From Spinactinospora alkalitolerans (GTDB taxonomy: Bacteria; Actinomycetota; Actinomycetes; Streptosporangiales; Streptosporangiaceae): DNA of 64,000 nt. The notes below the pieces were generated by a model that was not told the DNA's origin, ran no database searches, and saw nothing but the letters and a program-made list of their open reading frames with translations. The translations under genes and the position numbers were made by a program. Numbering within the stretch: the stretch's first letter is position 1; each line of letters starts with the position of its first letter. Positions 53,915 through 62,913 of the stretch are shown piece after piece. The DNA lies in assembly GCF_013408795.1 (NCBI RefSeq), contig NZ_JACCCC010000001.1, positions 1,240,001 to 1,304,000 of the forward strand. Reading direction: 5' to 3'.

Positions 53915-53964
53915 CGTCGCCTCCCTTCACCACCGGATGACGCCGGTGGTGAAGGGAGGCGACG
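53915..53964. terminator. Very long perfect hairpin after the aldo/keto reductase gene
   Basis: A perfect 22-bp stem (53915-53936 with 53943-53964) and six-base loop, 33 bp past the stop codon. There is no T-tract; the stem alone is exceptionally stable. Confidence 0.75.
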
Positions 53965-54067
53965 GAAGGCGACGCAAGACACTGCCAGGTGGCCGGATGG
54001 CGCGGGAGCGGTGTGCTAATGTCAGGATCGGTTGTTAGTCTTTGATTTCGCAGTTGATGGTTCTTGT

Positions 54068-54099
54068 CGCCCGCGGAGTTTTTGGCCGGCGGGCGTTTT
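54068..54099 (+). promoter_or_regulatory. Cold-shock gene leader hairpin (possible attenuator)
   Basis: In the leader of the cold-shock gene, CGCCCGC (54068-54074) pairs with GCGGGCG (54089-54095) and is followed directly by TTTT. This looks like an intrinsic terminator or thermosensitive element within the 5' UTR. The flanking leader is distinctly T-rich (TTGTTAGTCTTTGATTTCG near 54030), unusual for this genome. Confidence 0.55.
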
Positions 54100-54177
54100 C
54101 TGTTTCTGGAATCGGCTCGCGACAGCTCTCGGACGCCGCAACGTGCGCGTCCGGGCCACCGAGCTGAAGGAGAGAAC

Positions 54178-54381
54178 ATGGCTCAGGGAACCGTCAAGTG
54201 GTTCAACGGCGAAAAGGGCTTCGGCTTCATCGCCCCCGACGACGGCAGCGGCGATGCGTTCGTGCACTACAGCGCCATCTCGGGTGCCGGATTCCGCAAC
54301 CTTGAGGAGAACCAGCGCGTCGAGTTCGACATCGTCGCCGGCCCCAAGGGTCCCCAGGCGGAGAACGTCGTCGGCATCTAA
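54178..54381 (+). CDS. cspA: Cold-shock protein
   Basis: A 67-residue single cold-shock domain, nearly identical in layout to actinobacterial Csp[21 protein letters not shown] contains RNP1 (KGFGFI), and DAFVHYSAI is RNP2. ATG at 54178 follows GAAGGAGAG. It binds single-stranded RNA/DNA and prevents mRNA secondary structure. A leader hairpin with a T-tract and a clear downstream terminator flank it, so it is a monocistronic unit. Confidence 0.95.
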   Translation: MAQGTVKWFNGEKGFGFIAPDDGSGDAFVHYSAISGAGFRNLEENQRVEFDIVAGPKGPQAENVVGI

Positions 54382-54412
54382 GACATCCCTCGCGACTCCC
54401 GGTCGTGAGTTC

Positions 54413-54442
54413 CGGGCCCCCACGCCACCGCGTGGGGGCCCG
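54413..54442 (+). terminator. Terminator after the cold-shock gene
   Basis: Perfect 13-bp stem (54413-54425 with 54430-54442), four-base loop, then a short T-rich ACCTGTTT. It ends the monocistronic cold-shock transcript. Confidence 0.8.
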
Positions 54443-54662
54443 ACCTGTTTCCGGCGCACCGGAGGCCGGGACGCGGAGGGCGGCCGCGTCGGGTGAAGAA
54501 GGCGTGACCAGGCGCGATGCGGCCGGACGGCGAGCGGCGCGGCGGCGCCTCCCCGGCCCGGGGCGAGGGGCCGGGGGCCTTCGCGGCCGTGCGGTCTCCC
54601 CCGTTCCGGGCCCGGAGGACCGCGAAGGGTGATATGGCCGTGACGCGCCGTCCCTGGCAAAG

Positions 54663-56108
54663 ATGAGTAAAGTGACGCTAGTCTCATCTAGCCCGGTTTA
54701 CCTCCTATTCCTTCTGGAACTGCGAACCTTGACCGATAACCGCGCCGACGCCGCCTCCCGATGCCCCTGGCAGGACTCCGCCGTCCCGTTGTACGAGGGA
54801 TACGAGGGGACCGACCGCCACGAACTCTGGGAGAGCCTGCGCGAACGCTTCGGCCAGGTGGCCCCGGTGCGCCTGGAGCCCGACCTCGCGGCCTGGCTGC
54901 TGCTGGGCTACGAGGAGAACCTCGCGGTGCTGCGCGACTGGAGCGGCTACTCCCGCGACACCCGCAGGTGGCGGGAGATCCGCGAGGGCCGCCGTGAACT
55001 CGGCGCCGAGCTGCGGCCCACCATGGCCTACCGCTCCAGCGCGCTCTACTGCGACGGCGCCGAGCACGCGCGGCTGATCGCCCCGATCGCCGACGCGCTG
55101 TCCAAGCTGTCGGAGACCCGCGTCCGCAAGGACATCGGCGAGGTCGCCGACCAGCTCATCGACGCCTTCTGCGAACGGGGCGAGGCCGACCTCGTCGGCG
55201 ACTACGCCGCACTGCTGCCCCCACTGCTGATCAACCGGTTCTTCGGCCTGGAGGACGCCTACGGCTACGTCCTCGGCCACCTGTCGACGACGCTGTGGAC
55301 CACCGACGGCGCGGTCGCGGCCGACGCGGTCGCGCGGATGCGCGACTACTTCGTCGGTCTGGTGCAGCACAAGCGCGCCGAGCCCGGCGCGGACGTGACG
55401 AGCTGGATGATGGACCACCCGGCCGAGCTGACCGACGCCGAGATGGCCGATCAGTTGATCCTGCTGGCCGGCGCCGGGCACGAGCCCACCTCCAACCTGC
55501 TCGGCAACGTGCTGCGGCTGCTGCTGACCGACCCCGGCGTCGCACGCGAGTACGCCAGCGGCGGGGTGCTGCTGGACGAGGTCGTCAACCACGTCATCTG
55601 GACCGAGCCGCCGATGCAGGCGCTGGCCGCGCGCTTCCCGACCCGCGACGTCACCATCGACGGCACCGCGATCGGCGCGGGCGAGCCGCTCGTCATCGGC
55701 TTCGCCGCCGCGCACGCCGACCCCCGTCTCGGCCTCACCCGGCACGCACCGGACTCGGCCCTGCCCACCGGCCACAACAGCGCCCACCTGATGTGGGGCG
55801 CCGGCGAGCACCGCTGCCCGGCCCAGCCGCTGGCCCAGCAGATCGTCCGCATCGGGGTGGAGCGGCTGATCGACCGCCTCTCCGGCATCCGGCTGGCGGT
55901 GGACCCCGCCGAGCTGCGCTGGCGCCGCGAGGTCTTCGTCCGCGGCCTGATCGAACTCCCCGTCTCCTTCACCCCGGTGGCGGCCCCCGAGCGCCCGGCC
56001 CCGGAGGCCCCTGCGCCGCCCCCCGAACCGGAACGGCAGGACCAGACCGGCCCCACCGACCTGCTCAGCCGCGTCCTGCGCTGGTGGCGGGGGAGGAGCA
56101 GGTCCTAG
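54663..56108 (+). CDS. Cytochrome P450, CYP157-like, lacking the ExxR motif
   Basis: With the ATG at 54663 the protein has 481 residues; TTG at 54729 would remove 22 residues not typical of the family. The heme-binding loop is WGAGEHRCPAQ with C385, and the I-helix reads AGAGHEPT (A269-T276). In the K-helix, where nearly all P450s have ExxR, the sequence is NHVIW (N309-W313) before TEPP. Streptomyces CYP157 proteins are known to lack ExxR in the same place and share AARFPTRD- and FAAAHADPR-like segments. Substrate unknown. A proline-rich tail of 40 residues is extra. An aldehyde dehydrogenase gene follows 86 bp downstream. Confidence 0.88.
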   Translation: MSKVTLVSSSPVYLLFLLELRTLTDNRADAASRCPWQDSAVPLYEGYEGTDRHELWESLRERFGQVAPVRLEPDLAAWLLLGYEENLAVLRDWSGYSRDTRRWREIREGRRELGAELRPTMAYRSSALYCDGAEHARLIAPIADALSKLSETRVRKDIGEVADQLIDAFCERGEADLVGDYAALLPPLLINRFFGLEDAYGYVLGHLSTTLWTTDGAVAADAVARMRDYFVGLVQHKRAEPGADVTSWMMDHPAELTDAEMADQLILLAGAGHEPTSNLLGNVLRLLLTDPGVAREYASGGVLLDEVVNHVIWTEPPMQALAARFPTRDVTIDGTAIGAGEPLVIGFAAAHADPRLGLTRHAPDSALPTGHNSAHLMWGAGEHRCPAQPLAQQIVRIGVERLIDRLSGIRLAVDPAELRWRREVFVRGLIELPVSFTPVAAPERPAPEAPAPPPEPERQDQTGPTDLLSRVLRWWRGRSRS

Positions 56109-56194
56109 CCTTATCCATCCGGGCCAGTCCGAGGCTTCGGATTTGGACGTTTCGGCCAAAGCCGGACGGGGATGCGGCCAGTAGCGTCACTGGC

Positions 56195-57619
56195 ATGTCT
56201 ACGCGTCCGTTCTGGCTGGCCGGCACTGCTGCTACCGGCGACGATGAAATCACGGTGACCCACCCCTACGACGGGCAGGTCGTGGGAGCGGTGTCGGTGC
56301 CCACCGAGGCCCAGATCGAGGAGGCCGTCGCGGCCGCGCACGGCGTGCTCGACCGGGCGGCGGCGCTGCCGGCCCACGTGCGGGCCGAGGCGCTGGCGCA
56401 CGTCTCCCGGCGGCTCGCCGAGCGCACCGAGGAGATCGCGCGGATCATCACCGACGAGAGCGGCAAGCCCGTCAAGTGGGCGCGCGGCGAGGTCGGCCGG
56501 GCCGTCTCGGTGTTCCGCTGGGCGGCCGAGGAGGCGCGCCGCGACAGCGGGGAGATGCAGCGCCTGGACACCGACCCCGCCGGCACCGGACGCATCGCCG
56601 TGATCCGCCGCGTGCCCAAGGGGGCGGTGCTCGGCATCTCGCCGTTCAACTTCCCGCTCAACCTGGTCGCGCACAAGGTCGCGCCCGCCGTCGCCGTGGG
56701 CGCGCCCATCATCCTCAAGCCGGCTCCGGCCACCCCGATGTCGGCGCTGGTGCTCGGCGAGATCCTGGCCGAGACCGACCTCCCCGCCGGCATGTTCTCC
56801 GTCCTGCCCATGCCCAACGAGCGCGCGGCCTCCCTCATCACCGACGAGCGGCTGCCCGTCATCTCCTTCACCGGCGGCCAGTTCGGCTGGGAGCTGCAGC
56901 GCCGGGCCCCGCACAAGCACGTCACGCTGGAACTGGGCGGCAACGCGGCCGCCGTCGTGCTGGCCGACGCCGACGTCGAGTGGGCCGCCGAGCGGGTCGC
57001 CCTGTTCGGCAACAACCAGGCCGGCCAGGTCTGCATCGGCGTGCAGCGGGTCATCGTCGACGACGCCGTCCACGAGGAGTTCACGGCCCGGCTCGTCGAG
57101 AAGGTGGAGGCGCTGGCGACCGGCGACCCCCGCGACGAGGCGACCGACGTGGGCCCGCTGATCGACGAGGCCGCGGCGGTCCGCGTCACCGAATGGGTCG
57201 AGGAGGCCGTGAGCGCGGGCGCCGAGCTGCTCGCCGGCGGCAAGCGCGACGGCGTCACCGTCGCCCCGACCGTGCTGGCGGCGGCGCCGGCCGACTCCAA
57301 GGTGGTTCGGGAGGAGGTCTTCGGCCCGGTCCTGGTGGTGCAGCGGGTCTCCGGTGTCGACGAGGCGTTCGCCCAGGTCAACAACAGCGACTTCGGCCTG
57401 CAGGCCGGCGTGTTCACCCGTGACCTGCAGACCGCGTTCCGGGCGCACCGCGAGCTCGACGTCGGCGGCGTCATCATCGGCGACGTCCCGTCGTTCCGCG
57501 CCGACCAGATGCCCTACGGCGGGGTCAAGAAGTCGGGAGTCGGCAAGGAGGGCCTGCGCTCGGCGATGGCCGACCTCACCTACGAGCGGGTGATGGTGGT
57601 GACCGGGGTCCCGCTGTAG
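56195..57619 (+). CDS. Aldehyde dehydrogenase family protein
   Basis: A 474-residue NAD(P)-dependent enzyme. The catalytic cysteine is in GQVCIGVQ and the general-base glutamate in LELGGNA; ISPFNFPLNL and GPVLVVQRVSG are family signatures. It lacks residues that would fix one substrate; resemblance is to the lactaldehyde/glyceraldehyde and succinate-semialdehyde groups. It follows the P450 gene on the same strand, but the 86-bp gap leaves co-transcription uncertain. Confidence 0.88.
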   Translation: MSTRPFWLAGTAATGDDEITVTHPYDGQVVGAVSVPTEAQIEEAVAAAHGVLDRAAALPAHVRAEALAHVSRRLAERTEEIARIITDESGKPVKWARGEVGRAVSVFRWAAEEARRDSGEMQRLDTDPAGTGRIAVIRRVPKGAVLGISPFNFPLNLVAHKVAPAVAVGAPIILKPAPATPMSALVLGEILAETDLPAGMFSVLPMPNERAASLITDERLPVISFTGGQFGWELQRRAPHKHVTLELGGNAAAVVLADADVEWAAERVALFGNNQAGQVCIGVQRVIVDDAVHEEFTARLVEKVEALATGDPRDEATDVGPLIDEAAAVRVTEWVEEAVSAGAELLAGGKRDGVTVAPTVLAAAPADSKVVREEVFGPVLVVQRVSGVDEAFAQVNNSDFGLQAGVFTRDLQTAFRAHRELDVGGVIIGDVPSFRADQMPYGGVKKSGVGKEGLRSAMADLTYERVMVVTGVPL

Positions 57620-57648
57620 CGGCCCCGGTCCCGATTCGGCGGGCGAAG

Positions 57649-57684
57649 GCGAGGACCCGGGAGTCGCCCCTCCCGGGTCCTCGC
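57649..57684 (+). terminator. Terminator after aldehyde dehydrogenase
   Basis: Perfect 15-bp stem (57649-57663 with 57670-57684) and six-base loop, 30 bp past the stop codon. The remaining 200 bp up to the convergent protease gene hold nothing recognisable. Confidence 0.8.
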
Positions 57685-57882
57685 GCTCGCCGTCCCCGCG
57701 AGGAGTACCGAGTCCCGGGGCGCCGAGGCCCCGGAGAACCTTCCGGCGGCCCTCATCGAGCTCTGACCGTCGAGTTCACGGGGCGAGGCGGGACTTCCGA
57801 GGCGCGGATCCGCTGTGCCGTCGGCGGCTTGCGCGCACTGCGGCAGCCGATCCCCTGTGCGCCCCCGATCGTCACATGCCGA

Positions 57883-58920
57883 TCAGAGCGCCTGCGCCGT
57901 GTCGTAGACGCGCTCGGCCGCCGAGCCGAGGCGCGGGCCGTACTGCCTGCCGGGGTTGTCGGCGTACTTGAAGCTGATCACCGAGGTGATGGTGCCCGTT
58001 CCGGTGCGGGGGTCGAAGCCCGACAGCCACGGTCCGCCGCTGGAGCCCTCGCTCATCCTGCACGCCATGCCCGAGGCGGACGTGCCGCCCCGGTCGGGGC
58101 GGACCGGGCCGGAGCAGTAGTGCAGGTGGCGGCCGTCGTAGCGGTCCACCGAGGGGTAGCCGAAGGAGTACACCCGATCACTGTGGCCAGTGCCGAACGC
58201 GATCTCCTGGTGCCCCGTCCTCTCGGCCACGTGGGCGCCGCCCGAGCCGGTGTCGAGCACGGCCATCCCGAAGTCGAAGCTGTCGTCGGCCTCGCGCCCC
58301 CACTGCGGCGCGACCAGCATCTCGCGCGCCGTGTAGTCGCCGTAGGGGCGGTCGCCGTCGTCGTAGCCGGGCACGAAGACCCAGTTGCGGGCCCACGGAC
58401 CCGTGCCGTCCTTGAGGCAGTGGCCCGCGGTGATGACCGTGTCCTTGTTCTCAGCGGGGATGACGGAGGCCGAGCAGGTGAAGTCCCTGCCGTTCATGGT
58501 CAAGAAGACCCTGCCGGTGGTCCTGGTGACCTTCCCGCCCCCCGTCCAGCGCTTACCGGTGCTGCCGGAGCGGGGCGCGGCCTGGTGCTCGGTTCCGCCG
58601 TGCCCGGGGGAGGCGGGGGAATCCGCCTCCTGGGCGGCCGTCAGGGGCCGCGCGTCCGGCGCCTCGTCGAGGGACGGCCCGATCGGCTCGGCCGCGGCCA
58701 TGCGCTCGGCCGTCCAGTAGGCCAAAACGTCGCGCCGCTCGCCGGGGCCGTCGGCCGCCGATTGCCGCACGACCCCTTCGTGCGCCCGGGTCGCGGTGGC
58801 GGCGGGCCGGTCGGCGCCACCGCCGTCGGCGGGGACGCCGGCCATGGCGATGGCGATCCCGGCGAGCGGACCGAGGACCTTGTGGGCGACGGACGGTGTC
58901 ATGGACCGGAATTCTGCCAT
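57883..58920 (-). CDS. Secreted trypsin-like serine protease
   Basis: A 345-residue protein. The N-terminus has a signal peptide (VAHKVLGPLAGIAIAMAG), and a pro-region of roughly 100 residues precedes the mature S1-type domain. The triad is visible: His in VITAGHCL, Asp in DFGMAVLD and Ser in GSSGGPWLS. CSASVI and YCSGPV, ACRM give probable disulfides. It resembles V8/glutamyl-type extracellular proteases of actinomycetes rather than streptogrisins. ATG at 58920; the next ATG, 18 bases in, is also possible. Confidence 0.88.
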   Translation of the reverse strand: MAEFRSMTPSVAHKVLGPLAGIAIAMAGVPADGGGADRPAATATRAHEGVVRQSAADGPGERRDVLAYWTAERMAAAEPIGPSLDEAPDARPLTAAQEADSPASPGHGGTEHQAAPRSGSTGKRWTGGGKVTRTTGRVFLTMNGRDFTCSASVIPAENKDTVITAGHCLKDGTGPWARNWVFVPGYDDGDRPYGDYTAREMLVAPQWGREADDSFDFGMAVLDTGSGGAHVAERTGHQEIAFGTGHSDRVYSFGYPSVDRYDGRHLHYCSGPVRPDRGGTSASGMACRMSEGSSGGPWLSGFDPRTGTGTITSVISFKYADNPGRQYGPRLGSAAERVYDTAQAL

Positions 58921-59056
58921 ACTTTCAGTAGCAGGTCAGTCACTTTGTGTTTGCAGGGCAGGTGGGGGAGTCGATCCGCGCCGCCGCGGCGCCGCCCCTC
59001 GTCGACGGGGACGGCGCCGCGGCGGCGGGCGCTCCTCAGCCCACGTGCGCGTCCTT

Positions 59057-60661
59057 TCAGGCCATGGGCACGCTCAGCCAGGACGGATCGTCCTCGGGCG
59101 AACCGAACTCGACCTCGCCGCCGATCCGGCTCTCGCTGGTGTAACGGGGGTCCTTGGTGTCGACCACGAGCGTGAGCTCGTGCCCGGCCGGGACGTCCCA
59201 GACCACGGGGTCGAGTTCCACGTCGATCGCCACCGGCTCGCCCGGCGCCGCGTCGCGCAGCGTGACGGGCTTGTGGGTGATCAGGGCGCCGGTGCCGTAG
59301 CGGTCGACGGCGTAGAGGTAGACGAACAGCGAGGTGTCGGCCCTGCTCGGGGTCACGGTGAGGTGGGCCAGTGGCGCACCGCTGACCGTGGCGCCGTCCT
59401 CGTAGGGTTCGCTCGTCCACACCCCGGCGCGGTAGCGGTTCACGAAGGGCAGCGAGACACCGGTCGGGATGTCGGCGAACTGCTGCAGCGCGCCGCTGGC
59501 CAGCAGCGTGCCGCTGTTGGCCAGGGTGTCGACGCCGGTGCGGATGTCGTAGTCCCAGCCGGTCGCCGGGTCGCCGCTCAGGCCGCCGGTGGACTGCCAG
59601 CGTTCGAACGAGCGCCTGGGCTCGGTCAGGTAGTGGGTGTCGGTGGTCGCGGTGACCGACTCCCAATCGGGGTAGGTCACCCAGCCGCCGGAGCCGTTGT
59701 TGGGCTTCAGGCGCACGGGGTCCTCGGCGTCGATGCCGTTGTCCACGCCCCGCAGGTGGTGGTCGAACCACCGGGTGAGCGACTCCCAGGTCTCGTTGGG
59801 CAGGCCGAAGGCGCCGAAGGCCTCGGGGGTGGCGTGGTCGCCCGGTGTGAGCATGAGCCGCTTGTCGGTGCTGAGCCCGGAGTAGAAGTCGGTCAGCGGC
59901 CCCGGAGGGAAGATCCCGTCGTTCCAGGCGTGCGCGATCATGACGGCCGGGTCGTTCGCGTTGATCAGGTCGATCTTGGTCGCGGCGGACCGCTCCGGCG
60001 CGATGTCGAGGGCCGGCTGCAGGTTGCCCCTGCGGTACTCGTCCTCGACGTGCTCCAGGTCGTCGCCGAGCCGTCCGGTGATCCTGCCGACCGCGAGCAG
60101 CATCTCGACGGTCTGGAAGCTGACGGTCTCGTTGGGGTAGATGGACGCGGCCAGGTCGCTCCAGCCGCTCATCGCGCCGACGGCCTTCACCCGGTCGTCG
60201 ACGGCCGAGGTCAGCAGGCTGATCCCGGCGCCGTAGGAGATGCCGGCCATGCCGATGCGGTCGGGGTCGGCGTCGGTGTTGTCCAGCGCCCAGTCGATGA
60301 CCTTGCGCGCGTCCGTCACGTCCTTGGGGCCGGCGACCTCGATGCCGCCGCCGGAATCCCAGAAGCCGCGCGAGGTGTAGCTGACCACCTGGTAGCCGGA
60401 CTCGTAGGCGAGCCTGCGGGCCGCCCCGACGTACAGCAGGTTGTTGGTGCCCCACGCCGACGGCATCACCAGCAGGGGGTGCGGCCCCGGCCTACCGGTC
60501 GGGGTGATGACCAGGGCCTTCAGGTCGGTGTCGTCGGCGCCGGAGATCGTGACGTACTCCGTGGTGGAGCCGACGTCATCGGCGTGCGCGAGAGGTGGCG
60601 CGAGCATCACGAGGAGTAGTGAGGCGAGGGCGGCAGCCAGCGCCGTCCACGGTTTCTGCAT
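59057..60661 (-). CDS. Secreted CocE/NonD-type alpha/beta hydrolase (X-Pro dipeptidyl-peptidase-like)
   Basis: A 534-residue exported protein (MQKPWTALAAALASLLLVMLAPPLAHA signal region). It contains an alpha/beta-hydrolase domain with nucleophile motif GISYGAG, a late GDHATPE histidine, and a C-terminal jelly-roll (from about residue 390) as in X-Pro dipeptidyl-peptidase and cocaine esterase. It probably cleaves acyl or prolyl substrates outside the cell. Tandem direct repeats lie in its promoter. It follows the same orientation as the serine protease gene. Confidence 0.85.
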   Translation of the reverse strand: MQKPWTALAAALASLLLVMLAPPLAHADDVGSTTEYVTISGADDTDLKALVITPTGRPGPHPLLVMPSAWGTNNLLYVGAARRLAYESGYQVVSYTSRGFWDSGGGIEVAGPKDVTDARKVIDWALDNTDADPDRIGMAGISYGAGISLLTSAVDDRVKAVGAMSGWSDLAASIYPNETVSFQTVEMLLAVGRITGRLGDDLEHVEDEYRRGNLQPALDIAPERSAATKIDLINANDPAVMIAHAWNDGIFPPGPLTDFYSGLSTDKRLMLTPGDHATPEAFGAFGLPNETWESLTRWFDHHLRGVDNGIDAEDPVRLKPNNGSGGWVTYPDWESVTATTDTHYLTEPRRSFERWQSTGGLSGDPATGWDYDIRTGVDTLANSGTLLASGALQQFADIPTGVSLPFVNRYRAGVWTSEPYEDGATVSGAPLAHLTVTPSRADTSLFVYLYAVDRYGTGALITHKPVTLRDAAPGEPVAIDVELDPVVWDVPAGHELTLVVDTKDPRYTSESRIGGEVEFGSPEDDPSWLSVPMA

Positions 60662-60781
60662 GGGGGGACCTCTGGGGGAGCGGGGTGAGCGGGGGAGGGA
60701 TCGATCGGGCGGTCGGTGACCGAGTGAACGGACCGGACCGCGATCCCGTGGACGGCCGCGCCTTACCGTCACGTTCTCTAT

Positions 60782-60817
60782 TTAACTGGGGAGTAACTTA
60801 CTGTGGAGTCAAGTTAA
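60782..60817 (-). promoter_or_regulatory. Tandem direct repeat in the CocE-type promoter
   Basis: On the minus strand, TAACTTGACTCCACAG and TAAGTTACTCCCCAG are two imperfect direct repeats. TTGACT in the first may double as a -35 element. Outer TTAACT/AGTTAA also form an inverted pair. It likely binds an activator or repressor of the secreted hydrolase. Confidence 0.45.
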
Positions 60818-60985
60818 GCCGGGGAGCCCCCGCTTGTAAAGGGGCTTCGGAATCTGCCGGGCAGCGGAGAAGGCCGCGCGGCAGACCGTGGCCGCAGGCG
60901 GCCCGGGCCCGGCCGCCTCGTGCAGAACTCGGTAAGGAGCCGGATCCAGACGCATTCCGCCCCGCTCGGCAGCGGGCGAGGAGGG

Positions 60986-61360
60986 TCAGTCGTCCGCGCA
61001 GGTGCGCAGGGCCAGGAGGCGCGCCAGATCGCGCAGCGATGCCATCGGCCCGGGCCGACGGGCGGCGGGGGCGTGCGGATCGGTCGCCCGCTCCTCCGCG
61101 CGCTCCTCGCGCAGCCGCTCCTGGCTCTCCCGCACGACCTCCGGCGGCAGTTCGACCGCGATCCAGCGCTCCGGGCAGTCCGCGTGCGGACCGGGGGCGA
61201 TCGGCCCGGTCGCCGTCGGGCCCTCTGCCTCCCCCGCCGCCGTCGAGCTTTCCGCCGTCCCCGCCGTCCCCGCCGCCCCCTCTTCGGCCCACGCCGTCCC
61301 CGGTGCGCACAGCGCGATGAACAGGGCGGTGAGCAGTGTCACCAGCGGCGTCCGGCGCAT
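60986..61360 (-). CDS. Small secreted protein of unknown function
   Basis: A 124-residue protein. ATG at 61360 follows GAGGA. A clean signal peptide (RRTPLVTLLTALFIALCAPGTAWA) is followed by an Ala/Gly/Thr-rich linker, then a conserved-looking core DCPERWIAVELPPEVVRESQERLREE and a C-terminal LLALRTCADD. Two cysteines could pair. No family is recognised; it lies upstream of and divergent from dxr. Confidence 0.6.
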   Translation of the reverse strand: MRRTPLVTLLTALFIALCAPGTAWAEEGAAGTAGTAESSTAAGEAEGPTATGPIAPGPHADCPERWIAVELPPEVVRESQERLREERAEERATDPHAPAARRPGPMASLRDLARLLALRTCADD

Positions 61361-61635
61361 GGATGTCCTCGCTGATCGTCGTCGCTGCGGCTGTCCCGGC
61401 GGGGACCGCGGGTGCGGTCGGGCCGCCCACGTAGTCTCACCGCCCCGCGCTGCCCACCGGTAGTGGCGGCGGGGCTGCCTTTGTGTCGTCGGCGCGGCCG
61501 CTCCACCGGCGCGGAAACCGCGGAACGGGCCGAAGGGCGCGGTCAACGTGCCCGCCGCGGCCGCCTCCGGGCCGCCGGACCCGGCGGGACCGATTGTGGC
61601 CGTTTCCGGCCGACGAGGTGCGCGACAATGGGGGC

Positions 61636-62901
61636 GTGCATATCGCGGAACAGCCTGACGAGGTGTCCACCACCGTGTCCTCTCCCACGCGCCGTGAGGT
61701 CGTGATCCTCGGGTCCACCGGTTCGATCGGGACCCAGGCCATCGATGTCGCCACCCGCAACCCCGACCGCTTCCGGGTCGTGGGGCTCGCGGCCGGGGGC
61801 GGCCGCCTCGACCTGCTCGTCGACCAGGCGTGCGCGCTCGGCGTCGAGGCCGTGGCGGTGGCCGACCGGGCCAGGGCGGTCGAGCTGGGCCGCCGCCTGG
61901 CCGAGCGCGGCAGCGCGGCCAAGGTGCTGGCCGGCCCCGAAGGGATCGCCGAGCTCGCCGCCTGGCGGTGCGACGTCGTGCTCAACGGCATCACCGGGGC
62001 GCTCGGCCTGGAATCGACGCTGGCGGCCCTGCGGGCCGGCCGGCTGCTCGCGCTGGCCAACAAGGAGTCCCTGATCGTCGGCGGTCCCCTGGTCCGCCAG
62101 GTCGCCCGGCCGGGGCAGATCGTGCCGGTGGACTCCGAGCACTTCGCGCTCGCCCAGTGCTTCCCCCGGGTGCCCGAGGAGCGGCTGACCAGCCTCGCCC
62201 AGGGCCAGGTGCAGGCGCGACCGGAGGAGGTGCGCCGACTGGTCATCACCGCAAGCGGCGGCCCGTTCCGCGGCCGCTCCCGCGCCGAGCTCGCCGGGGT
62301 CACCCCCGCCGACGCGCTCAACCACCCGACGTGGAGCATGGGCCCGGTCATCACGGTGAACTCGGCCACGCTGGTCAACAAGGGCCTTGAGGTCATCGAG
62401 GCGCACCTGCTGTTCGACGTCCCGTTCGACCGCATCGAGGTCGTGGTGCATCCGCAGTCGGTGATCCACTCCATGGTGGAGTTCGTGGACGGCTCGACGC
62501 TGGCCCAGGCCAGCCCGCCCAGCATGCGGATCCCGATCGCCTACGGCATGGGGTGGCCGCATCGGGCCACCGCCGTGGCGCCCGCAGTGGACTGGACGAA
62601 GGCCCACACCTGGACGTTCGAACCGCTGGACAACGAGGCGTTCCCCGCTGTGGAGCTGGCCTGCCGGGTCGGCGCCGCCGGCGGCACCGCGCCCGCCGTC
62701 TACAACGCGGCCAACGAGGAGGCCGTGGCCGCCTTCCTGGACTCCCGGCTGGCATTCCCCGCGATCGTGGACACCGTGTCCCAGGTAGTCTCAGAACATC
62801 CGGATGCGGACACGGGGTCCGTCCTCACGCCGGCCGAGGTCCACGCGGCCGACGAATGGGCCCGGATCCGCGCCAGGGAGCTGATCGCCCGGCAGGTTTA
62901 A
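61636..62901 (+). CDS. dxr: 1-deoxy-D-xylulose-5-phosphate reductoisomerase
   Basis: A 421-residue core enzyme of the MEP isoprenoid pathway, converting DXP to MEP with NADPH. The Rossmann motif [23 protein letters not shown], the metal-binding [19 protein letters not shown] and [19 protein letters not shown] are all present. Start GTG at 61636 after GGGGG; a GTG at 61663 would trim nine residues. In mycobacteria dxr, rip1 and ispG are adjacent, matching the following gene here. Confidence 0.96.
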   Translation: MHIAEQPDEVSTTVSSPTRREVVILGSTGSIGTQAIDVATRNPDRFRVVGLAAGGGRLDLLVDQACALGVEAVAVADRARAVELGRRLAERGSAAKVLAGPEGIAELAAWRCDVVLNGITGALGLESTLAALRAGRLLALANKESLIVGGPLVRQVARPGQIVPVDSEHFALAQCFPRVPEERLTSLAQGQVQARPEEVRRLVITASGGPFRGRSRAELAGVTPADALNHPTWSMGPVITVNSATLVNKGLEVIEAHLLFDVPFDRIEVVVHPQSVIHSMVEFVDGSTLAQASPPSMRIPIAYGMGWPHRATAVAPAVDWTKAHTWTFEPLDNEAFPAVELACRVGAAGGTAPAVYNAANEEAVAAFLDSRLAFPAIVDTVSQVVSEHPDADTGSVLTPAEVHAADEWARIRARELIARQV

Positions 62902-62913
62902 GGGGACGTCTAG

